Of a stretch of 64,000 nt of DNA, positions 52,080 to 61,552 are shown piece by piece (positions within the stretch are counted from its first letter, which is position 1; each line of letters starts with the position of its first letter). The notes under the pieces are model-generated. The model saw only the letters and a list, made by a program, of their open reading frames with translations, was not told where the DNA came from and made no database searches. The position numbers were made by a program, and so were the translations under genes. This stretch comes from JBBQLG01 sp038327655 (GTDB lineage Bacteria > Bacteroidota > Bacteroidia > Cytophagales > Spirosomataceae). The DNA is taken from the NCBI GenBank assembly GCA_038327655.1, contig JBBQLG010000001.1:90126-154125 (forward strand). Direction: 5' to 3'.

Positions 52080-53489
52080 TTAAAATTCAACGTGCGTTCG
52101 CAAGGCCAGACACTGCACCGGCCCCCGGTCGGCGTTGTAGCCGGGGTGTCGGATGATCTGATCGTTTAGCGTCAGCCACAGCGTCCGGGCAACGCGGGCT
52201 TTGTAGAACAGTTCGGCAGTCTGCTCACCGCCGTAGTGGGGCAGGCGACCGTCGCCGAGCATAAAGCCACTGCCGCCCGCGTTCAGGAAAGCCGCGTGGT
52301 CGGCTGAGATGTCGTTTCGCACCACCGCCACCCCCACCGCGTCGTTGGGCCGGTGCCAGCGGTGACCACCCAGATTGGCCCCAATCGTATAACTGCGGTC
52401 AATTTCAGTGAACGCCCACGTCGCCGTGCGTCCATCGTTCCAACTGATCCGGGTGAATAACCCACCCGTTCGGCCAACGGGCTGTTCGATATTCAGGCCA
52501 AACCCGAATTTAGTGCCCCCGTAGGTGGTGCCGGTCAGAATATAATCGGGATTGGTGGGGTAGTCTCCCGACTGCAACAGTGCGGTAGCCTGGCGGTAGG
52601 CCGGGGCTTTTGTGGCGTTCCGAAACGCCAGCAGATGCAGTGTACCGGGCCGGGGCAACCACCGGAGTTGCTGTTCCACCTCAAGCACCAAGGCACCCGA
52701 TTGGCGGATGTTCCAGTCAAGTACGTTGCCGTTGGCCGTCGTTGGCATCAGACAACCCGCCACCCGAACGGCGTAGGTGGGCCGGATGCATTCGATAGCG
52801 ACTCCCCAGGTATACCCCCGCGTGTTGGCGGGGTAATCCCAGGCACCCATGCTCATCAGCGACCAGTTCATGAAGTGAATTCGGGCATCGTGGGCGAAGG
52901 CGTTGTTGTCAAACATATCGGCGATGGAAAACTTGCCCGCCGTCAGTACAATCCGCGAAGCCGCCAGCCGGTGTTTTACCTGATTGGCTTCTGAGGGTAC
53001 TTCTTCTACTCCTTCGTTCGACAACGGAAAAATCTGTTCTACATAGAGCCGGGCCAGATACAAGGCGGGTTTGGCACTACCGATCCGAAACGTTTCGCCG
53101 TTGGGAAACCCGGCCACACCCACCGCCGGGCTGTACCGTGTTTCGTCGTAAGGAAACTGGCTGTTTCGGTGGCCGATGCCCCGTCCCCCGGCCAGTTCGG
53201 GGTTAACATATACCGACGCGCCCCGCCAAAGTCGCCGGCCTACAAACAGGGTGGTCGTAACCGAGAGAGCCGTATCGGGTTGCGGGCTTAGGGTGTTGCG
53301 TCCGTCGTAGCCGTTGCCCTCAAAACGGGGGTGCCCCTGCACAATGGCTGTTGACTGGAAATGCAGACTCCAGGCTTGCAGCGAGTCCACGTAGTTGTTG
53401 TTGTTGTCTCGCTGTGCCAGCACGGGTTGGGTCATGGCACCGATCCACAGACAACCACAGCCGAGAAGAATTTGATCGTATCTGAGCAT
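52080..53489 (-). CDS. OprB-like carbohydrate porin
   Basis: A 469-residue outer-membrane porin of the carbohydrate-selective OprB family. The start at 53489 gives a signal peptide ending PVLAQ. Family stretches are SLQAWSLHFQSTAIVQGHPR, LTAGKFSIADMFDNNAFAHD and GGLFTRISWNDGRTATWAFT; the barrel ends with an aromatic residue (LRTHVEF). It lets sugars cross the outer membrane by diffusion. A broken copy of its N-terminus lies at 56452-56634. Confidence 0.88.
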   Translation of the reverse strand: MLRYDQILLGCGCLWIGAMTQPVLAQRDNNNNYVDSLQAWSLHFQSTAIVQGHPRFEGNGYDGRNTLSPQPDTALSVTTTLFVGRRLWRGASVYVNPELAGGRGIGHRNSQFPYDETRYSPAVGVAGFPNGETFRIGSAKPALYLARLYVEQIFPLSNEGVEEVPSEANQVKHRLAASRIVLTAGKFSIADMFDNNAFAHDARIHFMNWSLMSMGAWDYPANTRGYTWGVAIECIRPTYAVRVAGCLMPTTANGNVLDWNIRQSGALVLEVEQQLRWLPRPGTLHLLAFRNATKAPAYRQATALLQSGDYPTNPDYILTGTTYGGTKFGFGLNIEQPVGRTGGLFTRISWNDGRTATWAFTEIDRSYTIGANLGGHRWHRPNDAVGVAVVRNDISADHAAFLNAGGSGFMLGDGRLPHYGGEQTAELFYKARVARTLWLTLNDQIIRHPGYNADRGPVQCLALRTHVEF

Positions 53490-53568
53490 GGTAAAGGGTG
53501 TAATACAGTACATAACAAGCCGCACCGACGGTTGTCGGGGCCTTCAGGGCCGGATTCGGATGACTAAA

Positions 53569-54837
53569 TCAAGCCGTAATATCCCCAAAAAACTGTAAGT
53601 ACAGCAACAACAGGGCGGCTATGGTCATCAGGCCGAAAGCAGCCCATCCAAACAGATTAGCCCGCCGACCGTTCGTAAATTCACCCATGATGGCTTTGTT
53701 GTTACAGATATGGAGGATGATAAAAATCAGGATCGGGGCCGTCAGTCCGTACCCTACCGCCGTCCAGATCAGGGCCTGAACGGGGCTGATGGTCAAAAAG
53801 TTGATCCCCAGCCCGATCAGCAGCGAAGCCAGTATGGTCAGGTAAAATCCCCTGGCCTCGCCAAACGTTTTGCTCAGGCCCTGGGGCCAGTCGAAGGTTT
53901 CGGCCAGCATATAAGACAGTGAACCGGCCAGCACCGGAATTGCCAAGGCCCCCGTGCCGATGACCCCAAGCGCAAAGAGCCAGTAGGCTCCCGCTCCGGC
54001 CAGCGGCTCCAGGGCTTTGGCGGCCTGTTCCACGGTGTCGATCCGGCGAATGCCCGCGTTGTAGAGAACCGTGCCGGCGGTCAGGATAATGAAAAACATG
54101 ACCACGTTGGAACAGGGCATCCCGAAATTGATGTCGGTCCGCATATCGTTGATAACCAGCTTGTTGACCACTACCTGCCGGGCGTTTCGGGTGTTGTGTT
54201 CTACTTCTATCGACGCTTGCCAGAAGAATAGGTAAGGCGAGATGGTGGTGCCTAAAATGGCGACCAGCGTACCAATGAAGTCTTTGTCGAACCGGATGGT
54301 CGGGATCGCGGTGCTGCGGGCCACGCTGCCCCAGTCCTGATGCGTCAGGAACGGGATAATCAGATACAACAGCAGGATCAGGCACAACCATTTCAGCACC
54401 GACGCGATGGTTTCGTAGGGGAAATAGACGATAGCCGCCAGCAGCAGGCCGGTAAAGCTGACATTGAGCAGGGCAGTCGGTATCCGGGGGGCCAGCAGGT
54501 GCGCCACCGCCCCCATCCCGGCGATGTCGGCCCCGATATTGAGGGTGATGGCCGGAAAACTCACCGCTACCGTCAGGTACAGCAGCCAGGCCGGGTAGTG
54601 TTGTTTGATTACCCCGGCCAGCCCTTGCCCGGTAACGACCCCGATGCGGGCGCACATTTCCTGCACGGCAGCCATCAGCGGAAAGGTAATCCAGGCCGTC
54701 CACAGGGTTGTCAGGCCGAACCGGGCACCGGCCTGGGAATAGGTGGCGATGCCGGAGGGGTCGTCGTCGCTGGCCCCGGTGATGAGACCGGGCCCCAGGT
54801 TTCGCAGGGCAATTTTCAAGCGGGCAATGATGTGCAT
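53569..54837 (-). CDS. NRAMP-related divalent metal transporter
   Basis: A 422-residue transporter with about 11 helices. The start at 54837 is the first ATG; a TTG 28 codons upstream is less likely. In canonical NRAMPs helix 1 has DPGN and helix 6 has MPH. Here helix 1 reads GASDDDPSGIATYSQAGARF (D26-P-S-G) and helix 6 reads FGMPCSNVVMF. The aspartate and methionine are kept but the asparagine and histidine are replaced, so metal choice (Mn/Fe versus Mg or other) is uncertain. Confidence 0.85.
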   Translation of the reverse strand: MHIIARLKIALRNLGPGLITGASDDDPSGIATYSQAGARFGLTTLWTAWITFPLMAAVQEMCARIGVVTGQGLAGVIKQHYPAWLLYLTVAVSFPAITLNIGADIAGMGAVAHLLAPRIPTALLNVSFTGLLLAAIVYFPYETIASVLKWLCLILLLYLIIPFLTHQDWGSVARSTAIPTIRFDKDFIGTLVAILGTTISPYLFFWQASIEVEHNTRNARQVVVNKLVINDMRTDINFGMPCSNVVMFFIILTAGTVLYNAGIRRIDTVEQAAKALEPLAGAGAYWLFALGVIGTGALAIPVLAGSLSYMLAETFDWPQGLSKTFGEARGFYLTILASLLIGLGINFLTISPVQALIWTAVGYGLTAPILIFIILHICNNKAIMGEFTNGRRANLFGWAAFGLMTIAALLLLYLQFFGDITA

Positions 54838-54857
54838 CAGGTACGAAGTAAGAAAAC

Positions 54858-55040
54858 CTAATTCTGCTTCGATTCGGGCAACAACACGGTATGACTGATT
54901 AACAGCGATTTTATGATCCAACCCGCCAGCAGCAACAGCACGATTCCGTTTATCAAGCGAAGTACCCCGTTCACCACACTACCGGCAAAGAGACCATGCA
55001 CCCGGATAGACCACGCCAGCACTGAGTCTGCCAGTAGCAA
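54858..55040 (-). CDS. Possible small membrane segment (60 codons)
   Basis: An open frame with a TTG start and one strong hydrophobic stretch (VNGVLRLINGIVLLLLAGWI). It overlaps the decayed stress-protein locus in another frame and may belong to the same broken region. Support for a real gene is weak. Confidence 0.25.
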   Translation of the reverse strand: MLLADSVLAWSIRVHGLFAGSVVNGVLRLINGIVLLLLAGWIIKSLLISHTVLLPESKQN

Positions 55041-55352
55041 CCGCCCCTTCGAGAGCCGCTACCAACGAGGTCACAAACGGCCCGGCAATGAGCAACGGCA
55101 CGAAGCCGGAAATCATGAACAAGGCCGGGCCAAACAGCAACGCCCACATACCACCCCGGAAGGCACCGATGCCCCCCATTTTTTCATCCGGTCGCCGGTA
55201 TTGCAATACCCGATAATAGTTTCTTCGGTATGCTGATCCTGGCCCACAGTCGAGAGGTGTTTCATGTCGAAACCGGCTTTTTGCAGTTTATTAACGGCTT
55301 TCCCGACCAGTTCTTGGTTGCTACGCAGTCTGTTGATTTCCCATTTGTCGGG
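54979..55352 (-). pseudogene. Frameshifted general-stress-protein (17M-like) gene
   Basis: Two frames together give a general-stress-protein 17M-type sequence. The first part (55352 to about 55185) reads ELVGKAVNKLQKAGFDMKHL and STVGQDQHTEETIIGY. The second (about 55185-54979) reads GGIGAFRGGMWALLFGPALF and ISGFVPLLIAGPFVTSLVAA. They meet at a homopolymer (G6 then A6 on the minus strand, about 55172-55185), where a one-base change breaks the frame. The N-terminus lacks a start (a stop precedes PDKWEINRLR) and the C-terminus leaves the pattern after ALEGA. Confidence 0.6.
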
Positions 55353-55628
55353 TTACTATTTTGGGTGACGTTTACAGTACCGTTTTGCAGTGAACGGTTT
55401 TTTTTTGTGGTTTCGGATGAATAGCCTGACACCTCACCCAAAACCACAAAACAGGCATCGTTATACAGACTTAACCAACAGATCATTGTGGACGCTCACC
55501 ACACTGGGCGCGGCCCGGGCCGCAACGTCGGCTTCCCGGCGTTGGCCCATCACGTCGTTTTGCCGTGTTCCGTCATTTTTCACAATCGTCTGTGTGGATT
55601 GTTTCAAGGCGTTAACAGATTCCTGTTG
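55353..55628. other. Gap without a recognised gene
   Basis: About 275 bp between the decayed stress-protein gene and the His/Ala-rich gene. Open frames here do not look like protein and no clear promoter or repeat is seen. Confidence 0.5.
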
Positions 55629-56045
55629 TTACTTGTGGGTCGTTTTATGGTGCGTACTCGCTTTCGAGATGGCATCGTGCATCTTGCCAGCATGGGCTTT
55701 GACTTTGGCCTGGTCAGGACTGGCTTTTTCGACATCTTCTGTCAAGGCTTTATGATGTTCCATAGCCTCGGTATGGTGCCTGGCAACAACGGCGTGGCCG
55801 GGTTTGGCTTTCTCGGCCCCGGTCATGGCATTGTGGGCTTCCACGGCTTTCGTCAGGTGTTCACCGGCCAGTTTGGTGTGTTCTTCCATCTTGGCTTTGG
55901 TCATGCCCGCTCCGTCTTTGAGCGCTTTGGTATGTTCAAGCACTTTGGCATGATGCTCGTTGACAGCCGCTTTTTGGGCCGTCGCTGCTAATGACAGGTC
56001 GGCAACAAACAGCAGGCTTAGACAGATACTCAGGAGAATTTTCAT
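55629..56045 (-). CDS. Exported His/Ala/Lys-rich helical protein
   Basis: A 138-residue protein with a signal peptide (MKILLSICLSLLFVADLSLA). The mature part is low-complexity helix built from units like HHAKVLEHTKALKDG, KMEEHTKLAGEHLTKAVEAH and ARHHTEAMEHHKALTEDVEK, with 18 or so histidines spaced for one face of a helix. It may buffer divalent metals in the periplasm or act as a spacer. No named family; a related protein is encoded next to it. Confidence 0.7.
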   Translation of the reverse strand: MKILLSICLSLLFVADLSLAATAQKAAVNEHHAKVLEHTKALKDGAGMTKAKMEEHTKLAGEHLTKAVEAHNAMTGAEKAKPGHAVVARHHTEAMEHHKALTEDVEKASPDQAKVKAHAGKMHDAISKASTHHKTTHK

Positions 56046-56136
56046 GATTTTTTTTTGAGTTGATAATGCTTAAAATAAGGTTAGCCAATGGCACAAAGAC
56101 AGGATTGGGCCCGTCTTTGTGCGGGACAAATGACGA

Positions 56137-56349
56137 TCACTTCTTGCCATGCATCGTGGCGTGTGCTTTGGCGGCTGACGTGGCGTGTTCGTCGGCGTGG
56201 GCATCGTGGGCTTTGGCGACCACCGCGTGATGGGCGGCTTTCTCGTGGTGGCCTGCTTCGGCGTGTTTAGCCGCTTCGGCGTGGTGTTTGGCCGCTTCGG
56301 TATGATGCGTAGCGGCCTTTGTGTGATGATCGGCGATTTCGTTTGCCAT
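56137..56349 (-). CDS. Small cytoplasmic His/Ala-rich protein
   Basis: A 70-residue protein with no signal peptide, made almost only of Ala, His, Lys and Glu in near-heptad units (HHTKAATHHTEAAKHHAEAA). About a quarter of the residues are histidine. Composition and rhythm match the exported neighbour, suggesting shared origin. Metal binding is a reasonable guess, given the NRAMP-type gene 1.3 kb away. Confidence 0.65.
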   Translation of the reverse strand: MANEIADHHTKAATHHTEAAKHHAEAAKHAEAGHHEKAAHHAVVAKAHDAHADEHATSAAKAHATMHGKK

Positions 56350-56451
56350 TATAATTTATGGTTTTGCCGGACCTTGTTATTCGACACAACAAAGGTGTGG
56401 GTGTGCATCCCGGTAATACATGATTCTGGTCAGGTAAGGATATGATTGATA

Positions 56452-56634
56452 TCACGTGTTCTCGAATCGGGCGTGATCCTGCCCAATTACCGGCGATTGA
56501 AAATGCAGGCTCCAGGCCTGAAGTAAGTCTATGTAGTCGTTATTGTTGTCACGTTGTGTCAGGGCGAGCCGGGTCAATACTTCCGCCAGCAACAGGGCGT
56601 AGGGCAGTATCGCTATGCACCGTAATTTGAGCAT
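56452..56634 (-). pseudogene. N-terminal fragment of a duplicated porin
   Basis: A 60-codon frame with a signal peptide followed by TQRDNNNDYIDLLQAWSLHF, then QSPVIGQDHARFENT and a stop. It matches the start of the OprB-like porin at 53489 (AQRDNNNNYVDSLQAWSLHF, QSTAIVQGHPRFEGN). The remaining ~400 residues are absent. It is a partial duplication or a decayed paralogue 3 kb from the intact copy. Confidence 0.8.
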
Positions 56635-56709
56635 ATTGGGTAGAAAAACAGCACAACTTTACCGGCACACAGCGGGTTTAGCGCGGTAAAAATCAGTCCG
56701 GGTTCCGAA

Positions 56710-57366
56710 TCAATGGCCGGGTTTTACGGGTTGCCGGGCAACGCCCAGCCGAAGATTGAGAATGTGATACAACTCCTCCTGCTGCTGATAACAATCGACT
56801 AAGTGTGGATAAAGCCTGTCGAGTGCGGTTGTCATCTGCGCGATCTCCTCGTGAATTGCTTCCAGCGACTGTTGCGAATCGTGCAGATGCACCTCGCGCT
56901 TACCCGGGTTCACGACCCCTAACACCCCGATCAACCCGGCGCACCGCTCCTGCCAAATCCGGTTCGATTCCCGAAACAGCACGAACGCTTTGCGGTGGAT
57001 AGGATGAAACGGGTCTGCCGGGCAGGGAAACCGGCGCTGGCCGCGCAACACACCGAGCTGCACACTTAACGGGTTCGGGGGCTTCGAGGTCGTCCCAAAG
57101 GCTTCGGTCAGGGCTGTTGCCAGCCCCGCCAACACCGCACAGGCTCCACTGTCGGGATCCGTGATAAACCGATTCCGGGTCGTAGCGAGTTGATGATACC
57201 GCGCCAGCAGCGTTTGATACTCTTCATGTTTGGCTTGTAACTCGTTGACAACACCAGCTAACCCGGCCATGATGTCCTGCTCTTCGGGCGGGAGGTTAAC
57301 CAATGTTCCCTCAAACCGGGTCAGCACAAGCCGGGCCTGCTGGAGTTTAGCGACTAAGGCACGCAT
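56710..57366 (-). CDS. Hypothetical helical protein
   Basis: A 218-residue soluble protein without signal or membrane segments. N- and C-terminal parts are predicted coiled coils (LAGVVNELQAKHEEYQTLLA; LEAIHEEIAQMTTALDRLYP). The middle (RGQRRFPCPADPFHPIHRKA) is conserved-looking but unfamiliar. It follows the large TonB receptor on the same strand by 120 bp, past a terminator-like hairpin. Confidence 0.55.
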   Translation of the reverse strand: MRALVAKLQQARLVLTRFEGTLVNLPPEEQDIMAGLAGVVNELQAKHEEYQTLLARYHQLATTRNRFITDPDSGACAVLAGLATALTEAFGTTSKPPNPLSVQLGVLRGQRRFPCPADPFHPIHRKAFVLFRESNRIWQERCAGLIGVLGVVNPGKREVHLHDSQQSLEAIHEEIAQMTTALDRLYPHLVDCYQQQEELYHILNLRLGVARQPVKPGH

Positions 57367-57428
57367 GAGTTGATACGAAGACGGTGAAAAGAGAACCGGA
57401 AAGCAAAAAATAATCCGCTACGTCCCAA

Positions 57429-57464
57429 TACCAACGGCCCGATCTGCTGACCGGGCCGTTGGTA
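57429..57464 (-). terminator. Intrinsic terminator of the Oar-like receptor
   Basis: Perfect 13-bp arms TACCAACGGCCCG (57429-57441) and CGGGCCGTTGGTA (57452-57464) with a 10-base loop, 25 bp beyond the receptor stop, with a T6 run on the minus strand at about 57405. Confidence 0.75.
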
Positions 57465-57488
57465 CTGACGCACACCGAGTTGCCCGAC

Positions 57489-60400
57489 TTAGAAACTGTA
57501 CCGCACCCCGAACTGCATCTGCCAGCGCGAAGCCAGCGGGTCAACTGAATACGGGGCCGCCGGGGCCGTCCAGGTAAAGGTCGGGTCGCCCGTCGTCGGG
57601 TTCGTCGCCCGCGCCAGACCAACCGAGGCCGTTGAGTTGAACGTGTTCGGCGAGAAATAATAGTACCCCGCTTTCTTGCTCACCAAGTTCAGCACGTTGA
57701 TAATGTCATAGCTCAACTGCAGCGAGTGCGCTCCGCCGAGTTTGATCTCGTGCAGAATCCGTAAATCAGCCGTGTTGTTCCAGGGGGTGCGGCCCCCGTT
57801 GCGCTCCGTAAACATGCCTTTGCGGGTGCTCAGGTACGTGTCACCGTTCACAAAGTTCAGAAAATCCTGCGCCTGAGTACTGGTCGGCAGCAACTTCTGG
57901 GCCTCGGTCAGGTCACGCGGAATATACGCCAGGCTGTTGGCCTGCCCCGTCCCGTCAACCGTCGCGTTCACGTAGCCCCACGAGAAGGGCGTACCCGACT
58001 GGGCCGAGAAAAACAGCGTGACCGTCGTTGCATTACGCTTGCTCCAGATCAGCCGGTAGTTCACCGTACCCACAATCCGGTTGCGGGTGTCGAAGTTCGA
58101 GTAGGCCAACTGCGGGTCGTTCGGGGTCAGCGTCTGATTCAACTGCCAGTTCGATTCCATCGAGTTCCGAATCCCGTTGGTGATGTCATACGACTTGCCG
58201 TAGGTGTAGGCCGCCGAGAAACCGATGCCCGATGGTAGGTTCCGCTGTACCTGCGCTGTCAGGCTGTAGCGATAGCCCTTGCTCGTGTTCGAGAGCAAAT
58301 AGGCGTTGGCAAAGTTGTTATCGATCCGCTGCGCCCCCGCCGAGCCGTTGGCCGCCGTGTAGATCGGCTGCTGGTTCTGGGTGTCGTAGCTGTAATACCG
58401 GGTGAGGTCTTTGGTATTCACCTGCTGGAACTTCAAATCCTGGATCACCTTCGTGTACAGGCCCTCGAGGGTGAACTTGTAGCCGCCGACCGAATAATCG
58501 AGTGCCACATTGCTGCGGAACATCTGGGGCATCTTGAAGTTGTTGTCGATCAAATCCACCTGCGTCCGCTTCACGCTACCGCCCAATGAGGCATTGGCCG
58601 CGTTCTGGTCAATCAGCACACCCCCGTTGGCAATCAGCGGGTCGCCCGTCAGCTTGGTGGCCGCCGTGGCGTTGTTGTTGTAATCATACGCGCCGTAGCC
58701 CACGCCGTTGTTATAGAAGGCGTAACCCAACCAGGCAAACGGAATCCGGCCCGTAAACAGGCCTGTTCCGCCCCGAATCACTACGCTCCGGTCGCCCTTC
58801 ACGTCGATGTTAAACCCAATCCGGGGCGAGACCTGCACGTTGTTCATGTACGTGTTGGTGATCTGGTTCAGGGGGGTGTAAGTATAGGTCTTGCCGTAGT
58901 TGGCCGGGTCGCCGGGCGAGCTGGTCGTCAGCGGACTCAGGGTGGGCTTGGTGGGCAGGCCCGAATAGTCAAACCGGATACCGGGCGAGAGTTTGATCCG
59001 GTTTGAGACCTGAATCTCATCCTGGATGTAGGCACTCAGCAGGTTGACATTGAAGTGGGCGTAAGGGTTGTTGAACTGGTTGTCAAGGTTGTTGCCAACG
59101 TCGCCGAAGGGGTAGTTGCCCCGCACCCGGTTGGGCAGTTTAGCCAGAAACTCAGTCGGATTCCGGTAGGCGATGCGGCCATTGGGCGAGTTGACAAAGC
59201 CGTAATCAATGCCGTAAAACTCGTTGTGGGTTCCCACCGTGAAGGTGTTAATGCCCTTGTAGAAGGTGAAGTTGTCGGTCAGTTCAAACGTTTTCTGCTT
59301 GAGGTTAAACACCGATGCTTCGCGGTCGTTACCCAGGAAGATCGTGCCGCCGTTGTAGCCGATCTCAACCTGAGCAAACGTCCGCACGTTGGACAGGGTG
59401 TTGCGGAAGTCGTGAATCGAGGAGTAGCCCACAATGAGACTGTTGGAAGCCCGGCCCCCAAATTGTGATTTGAGTTCGGCCACGGTGCTGCTCTGGTTGT
59501 TGGTCTGCTTAAAGTCAATGCTGCCGAAGCGGAAGTTGGCCGCGTCGCGCTCTAAATTGGTCGCTTCCGAAAACACGGTGTTGTTGCGGATCGACAACTG
59601 GTTTTTGGCATTGATGTTCCAGTCTAAGCGGTTGAATAACTTGGTGCTTTTGGCGTAGATCGAGTAATCACCGAACGAGCCGGCATCGAGACCGTAATTG
59701 GTCTTCACAAAATCGCTGATCTGCTGGGCGACGGCTACATCCTTGATGAGCGACGAAGGCGTACCGGCCTGATACTGGATGGGGTCTCGTCGGTTGGTGA
59801 TTTCTTCGTTGGTAAAAAAGAATAGTTTGTCTTTGATAAGGGGGAAGCCCACCCGCACACCGGTCTGATATTCCTGGAAGGTGGTGGGCAGCTTTTCATT
59901 CGCGTCGGAGGCTCCGTTCCACTTGCCAACCAAGCCCGCCGAGCGGCCAAATCCATAGACCGATCCGGTGACGGTATTGGTGCCGCTGCGGGTCACGGCG
60001 TTGACCGAACCGCCCAGGAAGTTGCCGAGCCGCACGTCGAAGGGGGCCACCGCGACCTGCACGTCCTGAATGGCATCTAAGCTGATGGGGTTCGTTCGGG
60101 TGCTGGAGCCGGGCTGTCCGGTGGTACCGGTTGAGCCGCCGAGGGACGGGCTGAAGCCGATAGCATCGTTGTTGATGGCTCCGTCAACGGTAACGTTGTT
60201 GTAGCGGAAATTAGTCCCGGCGAAGGAGTTCTGGGCGTTGACCTGGGGGGTCAGGCGGGTCACGTCGGTGAGACTGCGCGACAGGGTAGGCAACCGGCGG
60301 ATGGTTTCGTTGCCGATGTTAAGTCCGGCTCCGGTACGTTCGCCATCGCGGGTTCCTTTCACGACCACTTCGGTCAGAGTCTGGCTGGCATCGTTGAGGA

Positions 60401-60716
60401 TGATATTCAGGCTGGCCGTTTCGCCGAGTTGGAGGGTTACGTCGGGGCGGGTTTCGGTGGTGTAGCCTATGTATGTGACGGTGATGGTGTAGGGGCCGCC
60501 GACGTTCATATTGTTGATGCGGTAGCGTCCATCAAGGTCGGTGACGGTGGCGTACTTCGCTCCGGTGGGCGTATACACAGCCTGGACGGTGGCTCCGGGC
60601 AGTGCTTCGCTTTTGCGGTCGGTGATGAGACCGCTGATCGAACTGGTCGTTACCTGAGCCTGTGCGCCAAAGGCAGCACAGAGGGCAAATAGGGCGGTTA
60701 ATACATAATGTTTCAT
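57489..60716 (-). CDS. Oar-like TonB-dependent receptor
   Basis: A 1075-residue outer-membrane protein: signal peptide (MKHYVLTALFALCAAFGAQA), carboxypeptidase-like sandwich (SSISGLITDRKSEALPGATV, about 25-110), plug domain (LTEVVVKGTRDGERTGAGLN, RLTPQVNAQNSFAGTNFRYN, with SLDAIQDVQVAVAPFDVRLG) and a barrel ending WQMQFGVRYSF. The plug segment GSVNAVTRSGTNTVTGSVYG is typical of the Oar/adhesin-type branch. Ligands of this branch include peptides and proteases; the ligand here is unknown. It is a single gene with its own terminator. Confidence 0.93.
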   Translation of the reverse strand: MKHYVLTALFALCAAFGAQAQVTTSSISGLITDRKSEALPGATVQAVYTPTGAKYATVTDLDGRYRINNMNVGGPYTITVTYIGYTTETRPDVTLQLGETASLNIILNDASQTLTEVVVKGTRDGERTGAGLNIGNETIRRLPTLSRSLTDVTRLTPQVNAQNSFAGTNFRYNNVTVDGAINNDAIGFSPSLGGSTGTTGQPGSSTRTNPISLDAIQDVQVAVAPFDVRLGNFLGGSVNAVTRSGTNTVTGSVYGFGRSAGLVGKWNGASDANEKLPTTFQEYQTGVRVGFPLIKDKLFFFTNEEITNRRDPIQYQAGTPSSLIKDVAVAQQISDFVKTNYGLDAGSFGDYSIYAKSTKLFNRLDWNINAKNQLSIRNNTVFSEATNLERDAANFRFGSIDFKQTNNQSSTVAELKSQFGGRASNSLIVGYSSIHDFRNTLSNVRTFAQVEIGYNGGTIFLGNDREASVFNLKQKTFELTDNFTFYKGINTFTVGTHNEFYGIDYGFVNSPNGRIAYRNPTEFLAKLPNRVRGNYPFGDVGNNLDNQFNNPYAHFNVNLLSAYIQDEIQVSNRIKLSPGIRFDYSGLPTKPTLSPLTTSSPGDPANYGKTYTYTPLNQITNTYMNNVQVSPRIGFNIDVKGDRSVVIRGGTGLFTGRIPFAWLGYAFYNNGVGYGAYDYNNNATAATKLTGDPLIANGGVLIDQNAANASLGGSVKRTQVDLIDNNFKMPQMFRSNVALDYSVGGYKFTLEGLYTKVIQDLKFQQVNTKDLTRYYSYDTQNQQPIYTAANGSAGAQRIDNNFANAYLLSNTSKGYRYSLTAQVQRNLPSGIGFSAAYTYGKSYDITNGIRNSMESNWQLNQTLTPNDPQLAYSNFDTRNRIVGTVNYRLIWSKRNATTVTLFFSAQSGTPFSWGYVNATVDGTGQANSLAYIPRDLTEAQKLLPTSTQAQDFLNFVNGDTYLSTRKGMFTERNGGRTPWNNTADLRILHEIKLGGAHSLQLSYDIINVLNLVSKKAGYYYFSPNTFNSTASVGLARATNPTTGDPTFTWTAPAAPYSVDPLASRWQMQFGVRYSF

Positions 60717-61552
60717 TGACGAATTCCGAAGTTTGTTAGCGCGACAAAGTTCCGGTCTAATCAGGCAGCGGGTGTTATGCCAATATTAACAGTAACCAAT
60801 TCGTATTAAAATGAAATTATAGGATGGTTAAAAAGCGATTAACACTATAAAAAAAGGAATAACAGGTTTCAAAATGACTCAGCCGAGTTGATCGTACCGG
60901 CAGGCCGCTACACTACGTTTTCGATGCTCAGTTAACCCGTTGCTTCTTACCACTTCGTCGGGGATAGCACTTCGTTCATGGGTGTAAAGCGGTTACACAT
61001 ATAAAAGACTTTAGTACAGATGAAACCACTTGTCCATTCGGCGGTGTTGCTTCGGGCAATAAGCGGGGTATCGCCGGCGCAGAACAGCAAAAAATGGCCC
61101 GCATAGATCGTAAGGACGAGGCCATAAATGAGGGTGCCTGGATAACCTCTGTAGGATGGATAAGAAAATGATGAAACATCAGTGCTATCAGGATTGTGAA
61201 CTTTTTTACTACTCAGGTGAATCCTGCCGGCAATTGGTGCAGGCAGGCGAGGTTGAGCAGCCCGCATTTCGTTCAGTCCAGGACTGGTTCAGCTCCCTTT
61301 ACTGGCTATGGAATATGCGGTCAGTGTACAACTATTGGCCTGGCACCAGGCCAGGTATGCGGGGATACCGCCCACTGTTTCGATGGCCGAAGCCCTGGCT
61401 GACTGGCAGCAGGGCCGGGAATTACTGGTACACTGGTGGGGTGGCTGTTAGCGTGTGCGCTTATTCTGATGGGTATAGACCGGAAAACCGGGTTCGTACC
61501 GACTGACTATTATCGGTTCATCTATCGCATTCATTTGTCAACTTGATTCCCC
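60717..61552. other. 836-bp region without a clear gene
   Basis: The left part (60717-60900) is AT-rich and probably holds the receptor promoter. From 61257 to 61451 a plus-strand frame with no good start reads LVQLPLLAMEYAVSVQLLAW, HQARYAGIPPTVS and so on to a stop; it looks like a fragment of a helical protein. Another frame (61156-61506) is open but compositionally odd. I see no intact gene. Confidence 0.5.

Noticed and set aside
54838..54921. 28-residue N-terminal extension of the NRAMP-like protein
   Set aside because: Requires TTG and adds no family sequence; the ATG at 54837 aligns with the family start.
60947..61267. 106-codon minus-strand frame before the Oar-like receptor
   Set aside because: No domain, no signal, and composition unlike neighbouring genes.
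61156..61506. 116-codon Trp/Tyr-rich plus-strand frame
   Set aside because: Composition suggests an out-of-frame reading; a different frame in the same DNA looks more protein-like but lacks a start.
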